From assembly GCA_031287285.1 (NCBI GenBank), contig JAITTC010000101.1, forward strand, positions 1 to 10,524: 10,524 nucleotides of DNA, in the 5' to 3' direction. A program made the position numbers and the translations under genes. Every line of letters starts with the position of its first letter. The first letter of the stretch is position 1. Of this stretch, positions 1-6,867 are shown piece after piece. Origin of the DNA: Christensenellaceae bacterium (GTDB taxonomy: Bacteria > Bacillota > Clostridia > Christensenellales > UBA1750). The notes beneath the pieces were generated by a model. The model was not told where the DNA came from. It searched no databases and saw nothing but the letters and a program-made list of their open reading frames with translations.

Positions 1-978
1 GCAAAGCTTGGCGGGATGCTGAAAAAACAGGGCAAAAATCCCTTGCTCGCTGCCTGCGACGTTTACCGCCCCGCGGCGATTACGCAGCTGGAAGTTGTGG
101 GCAAATCGCTTAGCCTCCCCGTGTTTTCGATGGGGAGCGAGAAGGACGCGGTCAAGATCGCCAAAGAGGCCCAGCGCCAGGCCATCATCGGCCTGCACGA
201 CGTGCTGATCGTAGACACGGCTGGCCGTTTGCAGATCGACGATGCCCTGATGGGCGAGCTCGAAGAGATCAAAAGGGCCGTAAAGCCCGACGAAATCCTC
301 CTCGTGGTCGATTCCATGACCGGGCAAGAGGCCGTAAACGTGGCCAAGGCCTTCGATGAAAGGCTGAATTTGAGCGGCGTCGTGCTCACAAAGCTCGACG
401 GCGATACGAGGGGCGGCGCCGCGATCTCGATCCGTGCGGTGACCGGCAAGCCGATTAAATTGGCCTCCGTGGGCGAAAAGCTTGGCGATATCGAGCCCTT
501 TTACCCAGACAGAATGGCCTCGCGCATCCTCGGCATGGGCGATGTGCTCTCGCTCATCGAAAGGGCGCAGCAAAACATCGACGAAAAGAAGGCGCAAGAG
601 CTTGAGCAGCGGCTGCGCAAGAATCAGTTCACGCTGGACGACTTCCTCGACCAAATGGAGCAGATCAGCAACTTGGGCTCCATGCAAGAGCTGCTCGCGA
701 TGCTCCCGGGCGGCGCGAAGCTCGCAAACGCGGAAATCGACGAAAAGCAGCTCGCCAGAACCAAGGCAGTCATTCGCTCCATGACCCCGGCCGAGAGACG
801 CAATCCGCGCATCCTCGACTTCAGCCGCAAAAAACGCGTGGCGGCTGGCTCCGGCACCAGCGTGCAGCAGCTCAACCAGCTTTTAAAGCAGTTCGAGCAG
901 GCGCAGAAGATGGTCAAGCAGTTCGGTGCCATGGGCAAAAAGGGCAAGATGAGAGGCTTCCCCAAGCTTCCCTTCTAA
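1..978 (+). CDS. ffh: Signal recognition particle GTPase Ffh, 5' end outside window
   Basis: This is the 3' part of the SRP54-type GTPase. It binds 4.5S/SRP RNA and signal peptides of nascent membrane and secreted proteins and delivers ribosomes to FtsY at the membrane. Reading is open from base 1, giving 325 residues. Full-length Ffh is about 445, so the N domain and the P-loop lie upstream; the window opens just after the P-loop position. Counting from the first codon, visible motifs are DVYRPAA (20-26), DTAGR (72-76), TKLDG (130-134), and the GGAA and GEKLGD stretches that close the G domain. The M domain starts near 205 (FTLDDFLDQM). It carries the RNA-binding stretch SRKKRVAAGSGTSVQQL (275-291) and a short Met/Lys/Gly tail. 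The first ATG (base 16) is internal and not the start. It heads the translation operon; rpsP follows after 64 bases. Identification is secure. Confidence 0.97.
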   Translation, partial: AKLGGMLKKQGKNPLLAACDVYRPAAITQLEVVGKSLSLPVFSMGSEKDAVKIAKEAQRQAIIGLHDVLIVDTAGRLQIDDALMGELEEIKRAVKPDEILLVVDSMTGQEAVNVAKAFDERLNLSGVVLTKLDGDTRGGAAISIRAVTGKPIKLASVGEKLGDIEPFYPDRMASRILGMGDVLSLIERAQQNIDEKKAQELEQRLRKNQFTLDDFLDQMEQISNLGSMQELLAMLPGGAKLANAEIDEKQLARTKAVIRSMTPAERRNPRILDFSRKKRVAAGSGTSVQQLNQLLKQFEQAQKMVKQFGAMGKKGKMRGFPKLPF

Positions 979-984
979 ATTGAA

Positions 985-1014
985 CAATCGCATCCAAGCC
1001 AGCTTGGAGGATTG
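985..1014 (+). promoter_or_regulatory. Imperfect hairpin between ffh and rpsP
   Basis: CAATC (985-989) can pair with GATTG (1010-1014), and TCCAAG (993-998) with CTTGGA (1003-1008) around a CCAG loop, separated by a 3x1 internal loop. It has no U-tract, so it is not a terminator. It could be a processing or translation-control structure ahead of rpsP, or chance. Function is inferred only from position. Confidence 0.3.
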
Positions 1015-1029
1015 AGATAAAAACACTTT

Positions 1030-1034
1030 GGAGG
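1030..1034 (+). promoter_or_regulatory. rpsP ribosome binding site
   Basis: GGAGG lies 8 bases before the ATG at 1043. It rules out the upstream in-frame TTG at 1028, which overlaps the Shine-Dalgarno sequence itself. Confidence 0.85.
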
Positions 1035-1042
1035 TTTTCAGC

Positions 1043-1285
1043 ATGGTTAAGATTCGCTTGAAGAGGATGGGCATGAAGGGCAAGCCCTTTTATCGCATCG
1101 TCGTGGCCGACAGCCGCACCCCCCGCGATGGCCGCTTCATCGAGGAGATCGGCTACTACAACCCCGTGATCGAGCCCAACGAGCTCAAGGTCAACGTCGA
1201 GCGCGCGCAGTACTGGATCAAGACCGGCGCACAGCCCACGCAGACGGTGCGCACCCTGCTCCGCAAGGGCGGCGCCATCGAATAA
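1043..1285 (+). CDS. rpsP: 30S ribosomal protein S16
   Basis: An 80-residue small-subunit ribosomal protein of the usual bacterial size. S16 binds 16S rRNA in the 5' domain and helps early 30S assembly. The sequence opens with MVKIRLKRMGMKGKPFYRIV, the characteristic S16 start, followed by ADSRTPRDGRFIEEIGYYNP and a C-terminal stretch reading YWIKTGAQPTQTVRTLLRK, all diagnostic of the family. The ATG at 1043 is chosen because GGAGG sits at ideal distance and the family begins MVKIRL. A TTG five codons earlier would add residues not seen in S16. It lies between ffh and khpA, as in many Firmicutes, with khpA starting 22 bases after its stop, so the two are almost certainly co-transcribed. Nothing is odd about the protein. 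Confidence 0.98.
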   Translation: MVKIRLKRMGMKGKPFYRIVVADSRTPRDGRFIEEIGYYNPVIEPNELKVNVERAQYWIKTGAQPTQTVRTLLRKGGAIE

Positions 1286-1307
1286 GCCCCTAAAGGGAGG
1301 CATTTTC

Positions 1308-1535
1308 ATGCGAGAATTGGTTGAATACATCGCAAAATCCCTGGTGGATTCCCCAGACGCCGTCGAGGTTCGCGAGCTGAGAGGCGAAACCGGCCTCATC
1401 ATCGAGCTTCATGTGGCCCCGGAGGATATGGGCAAGGTCATCGGCCGGCAAGGCCGCATCGCCAAGGCAATCCGCGCGGTGGTCAAGGCCGCCGGCCTTC
1501 GCCGCGGCGAGCCCGCGATGCTCGAGATCCTTTAA
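1308..1535 (+). CDS. khpA: KH-domain RNA-binding protein KhpA (YlqC-like)
   Basis: A 75-residue single-KH-domain protein. The RNA-contacting GxxG loop is visible as GKVIGRQGRIAKAIRAVV (residues about 44-61), preceded by the beta strand LIIELHVAPEDM. In Gram-positive bacteria such as Streptococcus pneumoniae, KhpA pairs with the Jag/KhpB protein and binds many transcripts, influencing cell elongation and division. That role is known for the family, not shown here. The ATG is preceded by AAAGGGAGG (1292-1300) at a 7-base gap. Its place between rpsP and rimM is the standard Firmicutes arrangement. Its stop is followed by a 68-base gap that contains a strong hairpin, unlike the tight spacing elsewhere in the operon. 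Length and motif match the family fully. Confidence 0.95.
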   Translation: MRELVEYIAKSLVDSPDAVEVRELRGETGLIIELHVAPEDMGKVIGRQGRIAKAIRAVVKAAGLRRGEPAMLEIL

Positions 1536-1551
1536 CGAAAAATATCGATAG

Positions 1552-1584
1552 AAAATCCATGAAGTGAAGCCTTCATGGATTTTT
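1552..1584 (+). terminator. Perfect 13-bp hairpin with T-run between khpA and rimM
   Basis: AAAATCCATGAAG (1552-1564) is exactly complementary to CTTCATGGATTTT (1571-1583) around the six-base loop TGAAGC, and the 3' arm ends in five Ts. It looks like an intrinsic terminator or attenuator, though the stem is AT-rich, so strength may be modest. A-run and T-run on either side make it symmetric on both strands. It ends five bases before the rimM Shine-Dalgarno (TGGAGA, 1589-1594). Partial termination could set rimM-trmD levels below rpsP-khpA. It may instead be an RNA-processing site. Confidence 0.6.
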
Positions 1585-1603
1585 CGAATGGAGAAAAGCC
1601 AAA

Positions 1604-2119
1604 ATGCGAGCGTTTTTGATGGTGGGGCAGGTCTTAAAACCCCAGGGCATAAGGGGCGAGGTCAAGGTTCGCCCGGAAACCGACGCCCCCGGCCGTTTTT
1701 TAGAGATCAAGAAGCTGTTCTTGGGCGAAGACGGCGGGGAGGAGCTCCGGGTTTTGGCCGCGCGCGAGGCCGGCGGCTTCGCCTACCTTTTTTTAGAGGG
1801 CGTTTCCTCGCAGGAGGAGGCCGAGAAGCTGCGCGGGAAGCTCCTTTATGTGCGAAGGGCGGACGCTGCCAAACTGCCCGAGGGGCGCTATTTCATCGCG
1901 GATTTGAAGGGCCTTCGGGTTGAAGACGAAAGCGGCGCGGAGCTTGGGAAGCTCACCGAGATCTATCAGGCCGGGGGGAACGACGTCTATGAGGTGCGCG
2001 GGAAGAAGAACTTCCTCTTCCCGGCGCTAAAAAGGGTAATCCTCAGCGTGAATCTGGAAAAGGGCCTGATGGTGCTCGATTCCTGCGGCCTTTCAGAGGT
2101 GGCGGTCGATGCGGATTAA
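1604..2119 (+). CDS. rimM: 16S rRNA processing protein RimM
   Basis: A 171-residue ribosome maturation factor that binds S19 and aids assembly of the 30S head and 16S processing. The N-terminal RimM beta-barrel begins MVGQVLKPQGIRGEVKVRP (residues 6-24). The PRC-like C-terminal barrel is marked by YFIADLKGLRV (96-106), GGNDVYEV (124-131) and FPALKRVI (139-146). The size is typical. The start at 1604 is preceded by TGGAGA (1589-1594) with a 9-base gap. An in-frame ATG five codons on (1619) would also give a family-like start but has no ribosome site. The 3' end overlaps trmD by 11 bases, indicating translational coupling. A longer out-of-frame reading of the same bases (1564-1923) is only a shadow. 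Confidence 0.96.
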   Translation: MRAFLMVGQVLKPQGIRGEVKVRPETDAPGRFLEIKKLFLGEDGGEELRVLAAREAGGFAYLFLEGVSSQEEAEKLRGKLLYVRRADAAKLPEGRYFIADLKGLRVEDESGAELGKLTEIYQAGGNDVYEVRGKKNFLFPALKRVILSVNLEKGLMVLDSCGLSEVAVDAD

Positions 2120-2873
2120 GGTGCTGACGCTCTTCCCTGAGATGTTCGCGCCCCTTTCTGCCTCGATCCTTGGCAGGGCCGAAAAAGCGGGCCTTTTAAG
2201 CGTTGAAACCCTCGATATACGCGCCTTTACGAACGATAAGCACCGCCGCTGCGACGATTACCCCTTTGGCGGCGGCCCCGGCATGGTGATGACCGCCCAG
2301 CCCCTGCACGATGCCTTTCTCAGCGCCACGCGGGGCTTTGCGGCGCGGCGCGTGTTGCTTTCGCCCAAGGGCAGGACGCTGACACAGCGGCGGGCGATGG
2401 AGCTTGCGAAAGAGGAAGGGCTGATCCTGCTCTGCGGGCATTACGAGGGCGTCGACCAGCGCGCGATCGACCTTTGGGTCGATGAGGAGATCTCCATCGG
2501 CGACTACGTGCTCACCGGCGGGGAGCTTGCCGCCATGGTGCTCATCGACGCGCTGGCCAGGCACGTTCCCGGGGTTTTGGGGGATGAGACTTCAGCCGCC
2601 GAGGAATCCTTCATGGAAGGGCTGCTCGAATACCCGCAATATACCAGGCCGGCCGAGTTTCTGGGCTTAAGGGCTCCGGAGGAACTGCTTTCAGGCGCGC
2701 ATAAGAAGATCGAGGCCTGGCGCCGCGAGAAGATGCTGACCGAAACCCGCGAAAGGCGGCCGGATCTTTTTGAAAAACTGGAGCTCAGCGCGGACGACCG
2801 CGTGCTCCTGGGCCTGGAAGAGAGAAAGCCCAGGCGCAGGCGAAGCCAAAACAGGGAACGGGATGAAAAATAG
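2109..2873 (+). CDS. trmD: tRNA (guanine-N1-)-methyltransferase TrmD
   Basis: Methylates G37 of tRNAs (m1G37) using S-adenosylmethionine, preventing +1 frameshifting. It is an essential SPOUT-class, trefoil-knot enzyme acting as a dimer. Seen over 254 residues: MRIKVLTLFPEMF start, DDYPFGGGPGMVM (49-61), LSPKGRTL (84-91), CGHYEGVDQR (109-118), the SAM-binding knot SIGDYVLTGGEL (129-140), and GLLEYPQYTRP (171-181). By hand alignment, the position of the catalytic Asp169 of E. coli TrmD (in EDSF) is Glu166 here (EESF, codon at 2604), a conservative change worth checking. The C-terminus ends in a very basic tail (KPRRRRSQNRER, 240-251). The start overlaps the end of rimM by 11 bases. The usual downstream rplS is absent; a secreted protein follows after 35 bases. 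Confidence 0.97.
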   Translation: MRIKVLTLFPEMFAPLSASILGRAEKAGLLSVETLDIRAFTNDKHRRCDDYPFGGGPGMVMTAQPLHDAFLSATRGFAARRVLLSPKGRTLTQRRAMELAKEEGLILLCGHYEGVDQRAIDLWVDEEISIGDYVLTGGELAAMVLIDALARHVPGVLGDETSAAEESFMEGLLEYPQYTRPAEFLGLRAPEELLSGAHKKIEAWRREKMLTETRERRPDLFEKLELSADDRVLLGLEERKPRRRRSQNRERDEK

Positions 2874-2893
2874 CCTATCGGGCAATATAAGCC

Positions 2894-2900
2894 AAAGAGG
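2894..2900 (+). promoter_or_regulatory. Ribosome binding site choosing the ATG at 2909
   Basis: AAAGAGG lies 8 bases before the ATG at 2909. The in-frame GTG at 2900 overlaps this site, so it is unlikely to be the start. Confidence 0.7.
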
Positions 2901-2908
2901 TGTTGCGC

Positions 2909-4267
2909 ATGAAGGGCAAGTTCCTGTTTGGCTTATGTTTTTTTGGTGTTTTGCTGGCCTTTGGCGCCCAGGCCGCCTTCGCCGCGAGCTATAGCGTTTC
3001 GAACTTCGCCGAGCTCGAGGCAGCCGCCGAAGCCATCGGTATGGCCGAAAAGGCCGAAAACCCGGAAGAGTTTCTGCTCGTCATTCAGGACGATATCGAG
3101 TGTTTTTATGAGCTGACGATACGCAACTCGGTCCAAATCGTGGGGGGCGGCCACCGCCTTTTGAGCAGAAGCGCGCAGGAGGGCCTGCTCCATGTGGAGG
3201 GGCGGCTTCTGGCCGAAGGGCTGCTGTTTGAGGGCGCAAGGGGCGGCGCCCTGCGCGTGGACGGCTTTGGCAGGGGCGACCAGCTTTCTGCGGAGCTGAT
3301 CGACTGCGGCTTCACGGGCAACCAAAAGGGCGGCGCCGGCGGCGCTTTCATCGTTACGGCCGGGGGAACAAGGCTGGAAGGCTGCCGCTTTGAGGGGAAT
3401 GAGTCGGGGAGCCTTGGCGGCGCCGCCGCGCTCTCTGGCGCTGCGGAGCTTCAAAATTGCGACTTCATCGGCAACCGAGCCATCGAGGCCGGCGGCGCGC
3501 TGGTTTGCGGCGATTTAACGCTGCGCGATTGCAGTTTTGAGGGGAACTCGGCAGAGCAGGGCGGGGCAATCGCCGTTTCGGGCGGCGCGATCATGCAAAA
3601 CGCCCTCTTCCGGGGCAACACCGCCGTGAGCGGCGGGGGGGCCGGGCTTCTTTACGGCCCGGCAAGCCTTGAACATTGCGAGTTTGCGGCAAACGGCGCC
3701 CTTGGCGAAACCGGGCGCGGCGGCGCGCTCGCGCTTCTTGGCGGCGGCACGCTGAAGGGCTGCTCGTTTTTGGGCAACCGCGCGCAAGACGGCGCGGCGC
3801 TTTGGCTGGCGGCGCGGCTTGGCGACGCGGAGTACGCGCTTTATGACGGGTTATTTGAGCAAAACGCGGCGGAAGCAAGCGGCGCGATTGTGGCGCTGCA
3901 AGCTGGCGGCGAAGGGGAAGCCTCTTTGCGCGTCGAGGGTGAAAACCGCTTTTTTGAAAACCTCGGCGCCGCGGTGCTGGCCCCTGCAAACCGGCCGGTG
4001 GAAGGCGGCGGAAGGCTGATAGAAGAAGGCCGCGATGCGGCGCCCCAGGCTGGCGAAATCGCCGAAAACGGCGCGGGCTGGTACCTTGTTGAAACCAGCG
4101 GCGGATCGCTGAATTTGCGGGCAAAGCCATCCGGCGAATCCGCCCTGTGCGGCAGGCTGGCCAGGGGCGGGGCCGCCCATGTGCTGGGCTTTGAAGGGAA
4201 TTGGGCCAAGATTCAAAAGGGCGATCGGGTCGTCTACGCCTACGGAGCCTATTTGAAGGCGCTGTAA
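2909..4267 (+). CDS. Secreted PMP-like beta-helix protein with C-terminal SH3b domain
   Basis: A 452-residue exported protein I cannot name. Residues 1-25 form a signal peptide (KGK start, hydrophobic core, cleavage probably after AAFA). Residues about 70-350 look like a right-handed parallel beta-helix built from roughly 25-residue coils, each with an aromatic-x-x-Asn motif followed by Gly-Gly-Ala. Examples are CGFTGN 133, CRFEGN 159, CDFIGN 184, CSFEGN 208, ALFRGN 232, CEFAAN 257, CSFLGN 285 and GLFEQN 314. This resembles chlamydial polymorphic outer membrane protein repeats. Residues about 390-452 (LNLRAKPSG, GFEGNWAKI, YAYGAYLK) match a bacterial SH3 domain, a fold that often binds peptidoglycan. 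I infer a wall-associated protein. No membrane anchor or sortase signal is seen. It starts 35 bases after trmD with no terminator between, so it is probably read through from the operon. Role unknown. Confidence 0.85.
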   Translation: MKGKFLFGLCFFGVLLAFGAQAAFAASYSVSNFAELEAAAEAIGMAEKAENPEEFLLVIQDDIECFYELTIRNSVQIVGGGHRLLSRSAQEGLLHVEGRLLAEGLLFEGARGGALRVDGFGRGDQLSAELIDCGFTGNQKGGAGGAFIVTAGGTRLEGCRFEGNESGSLGGAAALSGAAELQNCDFIGNRAIEAGGALVCGDLTLRDCSFEGNSAEQGGAIAVSGGAIMQNALFRGNTAVSGGGAGLLYGPASLEHCEFAANGALGETGRGGALALLGGGTLKGCSFLGNRAQDGAALWLAARLGDAEYALYDGLFEQNAAEASGAIVALQAGGEGEASLRVEGENRFFENLGAAVLAPANRPVEGGGRLIEEGRDAAPQAGEIAENGAGWYLVETSGGSLNLRAKPSGESALCGRLARGGAAHVLGFEGNWAKIQKGDRVVYAYGAYLKAL

Positions 4268-4280
4268 GAACAGCACACGC

Positions 4281-4323
4281 AAAAAAGAAGCGTTAGCCTT
4301 TAGCAGGCTAACGCTTCTTTTTG
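4281..4323 (+). terminator. Bidirectional intrinsic terminator between convergent genes
   Basis: An 18-bp perfect stem pairs 4282-4299 with 4305-4322 around the loop TTAGC. The core AGAAGCGTTAGCCT is flanked by an A-run on the left and a T-run on the right, so it can stop transcription from both sides. It serves the rightward translation operon plus beta-helix gene and the leftward ABC transporter operon, which converge here. Confidence 0.93.
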
Positions 4324-4334
4324 CTTTTTGGGGG

Positions 4335-5093
<759 letters not shown>

Positions 5094-5110
5094 GGCTTTG
5101 GCCCCCTTCG

Positions 5111-5770
5111 CTATTCATAGACCGAGAGTTTTTTCTCGAGCCTGTCGAAGATGACGGTAAAGAGGGCCGTCATCACCAAATAGATCAGCATCGCGGGGAT
5201 ATAGACCAGGGAAGACGCCTTATTGGCGGCGATGATCTTGGTTTGGAAGGTGAGATCCGTCAGCGCGATGATGGAAACCAGGGAAGTATCCTTCAAGACC
5301 ATCACGAACTCGTTGCAGATCGGCGGGATCATTCGCTTGTAGGCCTGGGGAATGATGACCAGCCGCATGGCCTGGCCATAGCTTAGCCCCAGGGACTTAC
5401 CCGCCTCCATCTGGCCCTTGTCGATCGACTGGATCGCGGCGCGAATGATCTCTGCCAGGTACGCGGCCACGTTGAGCGAGAAGGCCACGAAAGCTGCCAG
5501 AAAGCGGCTGTTGATGGTCAGCGCGGGGACGAGCATGGGCAGCGTATAGTAGATGAAAAAGAGCTGCATGAGCAGAGGCGTGCCGCGGAAGAAGAAGATA
5601 TACGCGCCTGCAAGCTTGCTGAGGGGCTGGAAACGCGAGATCTTGCCAAGCGCCAGGAAGACGCTCAGCACCAGCGCCGCGCAAACGGAGCACACCGTCA
5701 GCAATAGGGTGACCCCGGTCGCGTTTAAGAGGCTCGGGATCCAGCTAAGGATTTGATTGATCGCATTCAT
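5111..5770 (-). CDS. Amino-acid ABC transporter permease (HisM/GlnP type)
   Basis: A 219-residue inner-membrane permease of the polar amino-acid family. Hydrophobic helices are visible at about 18-42, 55-83, 88-112, 148-172 and 188-208. The cytoplasmic EAA loop that docks on the ATPase reads EAGKSLGLSYGQAMRLVIIPQA in two parts (122-131 and 132-143). FFFRGTPLLMQLFF (59-72) is the classic family stretch. The start is set at the ATG (5770), with AGGGGTG (5780-5786) 9 bases upstream. The in-frame GTG at 5782 overlaps that ribosome site and is rejected. Only one permease gene is present, so it probably works as a homodimer. It lies 31 bases after the binding protein and 17 before the ATPase. Confidence 0.95.
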   Translation of the reverse strand: MNAINQILSWIPSLLNATGVTLLLTVCSVCAALVLSVFLALGKISRFQPLSKLAGAYIFFFRGTPLLMQLFFIYYTLPMLVPALTINSRFLAAFVAFSLNVAAYLAEIIRAAIQSIDKGQMEAGKSLGLSYGQAMRLVIIPQAYKRMIPPICNEFVMVLKDTSLVSIIALTDLTFQTKIIAANKASSLVYIPAMLIYLVMTALFTVIFDRLEKKLSVYE

Positions 5771-5801
5771 TCCGCTAAGCACCCCTAAAAAACGTCATTT
5801 T

Positions 5802-6632
5802 TTACTTCTTGGTCACGATGCAGAGCGCATTAGAAATGTAGGGCTCCGTGAGAATGTAGGCCTCCTGCCGTTCGGGCGTGATGCTCACGGAGGAGATGAT
5901 GCAGTCATACTGCCCCTTTTCAAGGCCCGCGAAGATGCCGTCCCAAGAGGTGTTGATGACCTCGACCTCAAGGCCCAGGAGCTCGCCGATGGCCTGGCCG
6001 ACATCGATATCAAAGCCGATGAACGTCATGCCGTCTTCGGTGGTGTATTCCATCGGCGGGTAGCCAACCTCCGCGCCGATGAGCAGCTTGCCCGCGGTGA
6101 TGGTGCCAAAGTCGCTCGGGATTGCGGGCGCTTCCGTGACCTGGCGCAGGCCCTTTGTGGCATCCTCGCCAAAGTGCTTATTCGCGATTTCCGCCATCTT
6201 GCCGTTGTAATACAGCGTATCGATCGCGGCTTCCACGGCGGCTGCCAGCTTGTCAGATCCTTTGGCCAGGCAAATCCCCATGGGCTCACCTTCGGCGCTC
6301 ATCCACACGCGGGAATACTCCTCGCTGCCGGTGGTGTAGTAGGCGGCCACGACGCTATCGACATACACCGCGTCCACCCGGCCGAGCTTTAAATCGTCAA
6401 AACACTGGGTGACCTTCTCGTATTCGTGCACTTGGATGGTCGAATCGGCGGCCTTCATATCATTTGCGCTGTAGGCAGCCGTCGTGTCGGTTTGCACGGC
6501 GATGGAATGGCCCTTAAAGTCCTCGGGGCTCGTGATGGCGGTCTTGGTCGCGGCGGGCTGGCTGCAGGCGGTTAGGAGCAGCACACAGAGGGTCAGCGCC
6601 AGCGCGGCAGAAAGCATTTTGCTTCGAAGCAT
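5802..6632 (-). CDS. Circularly permuted family-3 amino-acid-binding lipoprotein
   Basis: A 276-residue extracytoplasmic substrate-binding lipoprotein for the adjacent importer. Residues 1-22 are a lipoprotein signal with lipobox LTAC (Cys23). In ordinary family-3 proteins such as E. coli GlnH the first half begins KLxVATDxxFxPFEF and the second half DLxGKxVAVxxGT. Here the order is reversed. Residues 34-157 (SPEDFKGHSIAVQTD through MAEIANKHFGED) match the GlnH second half. A linker (158-180) follows, then residues 181-276 (KLLIGAEVGYPPMEY, FIGFDIDVGQAIGELLG, SITPERQEAYILTEPY) match the first half, with the stop right after VTKK. Likely ligand contacts survive: Arg255 (TPER) for the carboxylate and Asp92 (AVYVD) for the amine. 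The gene is one open frame with GAAGGAGG before the ATG at 6632, so it should be functional. I infer origin by fusion of two copies followed by loss of the ends. Confidence 0.92.
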   Translation of the reverse strand: MLRSKMLSAALALTLCVLLLTACSQPAATKTAITSPEDFKGHSIAVQTDTTAAYSANDMKAADSTIQVHEYEKVTQCFDDLKLGRVDAVYVDSVVAAYYTTGSEEYSRVWMSAEGEPMGICLAKGSDKLAAAVEAAIDTLYYNGKMAEIANKHFGEDATKGLRQVTEAPAIPSDFGTITAGKLLIGAEVGYPPMEYTTEDGMTFIGFDIDVGQAIGELLGLEVEVINTSWDGIFAGLEKGQYDCIISSVSITPERQEAYILTEPYISNALCIVTKK

Positions 6633-6694
6633 GGTGAAACTTCCTCCTTCAAAAAGACATGTTGTTGTGAAACGACGAAAAAACCACAAAACAG

Positions 6695-6710
6695 CCGGGT
6701 TTTCGCCCGG
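6695..6710 (-). promoter_or_regulatory. Leader hairpin of the amino-acid transporter mRNA
   Basis: On the minus strand CCGGG pairs with CCCGG around CGAAAA, followed by a discontinuous U-rich stretch (CTGTTTTGTGGTTTTTT). It begins about 12 bases after the predicted transcription start, 63 bases before the ATG. It could be a weak terminator or attenuator, or a 5' stabilising stem. I see no T-box or known riboswitch motif. Confidence 0.4.
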
Positions 6711-6728
6711 AATTGACCATGATTATGC

Positions 6729-6757
6729 AGTGTAGACCAGAGGAGGAAAAATGTCAA
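6729..6757 (-). promoter_or_regulatory. Sigma-A-type promoter of the transporter operon
   Basis: Read on the minus strand, a perfect TTGACA (-35, plus bases 6752-6757) is followed after 17 bases by TACACT (-10, plus bases 6729-6734, 4 of 6 matches). The predicted start near 6722 gives a leader of about 90 bases before the binding-protein ATG. Confidence 0.7.
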
Positions 6758-6867
6758 GAAAATGAGTCGAAATCCTTCATAAAAAACAAAAAAGCATGCA
6801 AGTGAGCATCGAAATCAATCAGTATGATCGATAAGAAAAGACAGGAATATCTAAAATAAAAAGGAAA

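Noticed and set aside
1564..1923. 119-codon plus-strand frame overlapping rimM
   Set aside because: It lies in another frame over rimM, which is clearly the real gene by its motifs and its coupling to trmD.
2863..2891. Possible promoter (TATAAG at 2886-2891) just before the beta-helix gene
   Set aside because: The -35 position reads ATGAAA, a poor match, and a start there would leave almost no leader before the ATG at 2909.
5757..6392. 211-codon plus-strand frame opposite the permease and binding-protein genes
   Set aside because: A shadow of the permuted binding-protein gene, with no family resemblance or ribosome site.
5802..6632. Explaining the swapped binding-protein halves by frameshift, misassembly or two separate genes
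   Set aside because: One continuous frame includes a proper lipobox, a sensible linker and a stop at the exact permutation point. The ribosome site and operon spacing are normal. A misassembly would not be expected to give such clean joints, though it is not formally excluded.
6640..6722. T-box, SAM or lysine riboswitch in the transporter leader
   Set aside because: The leader is only about 90 bases and shows none of the conserved T-box or riboswitch motifs. Only a simple hairpin is present.
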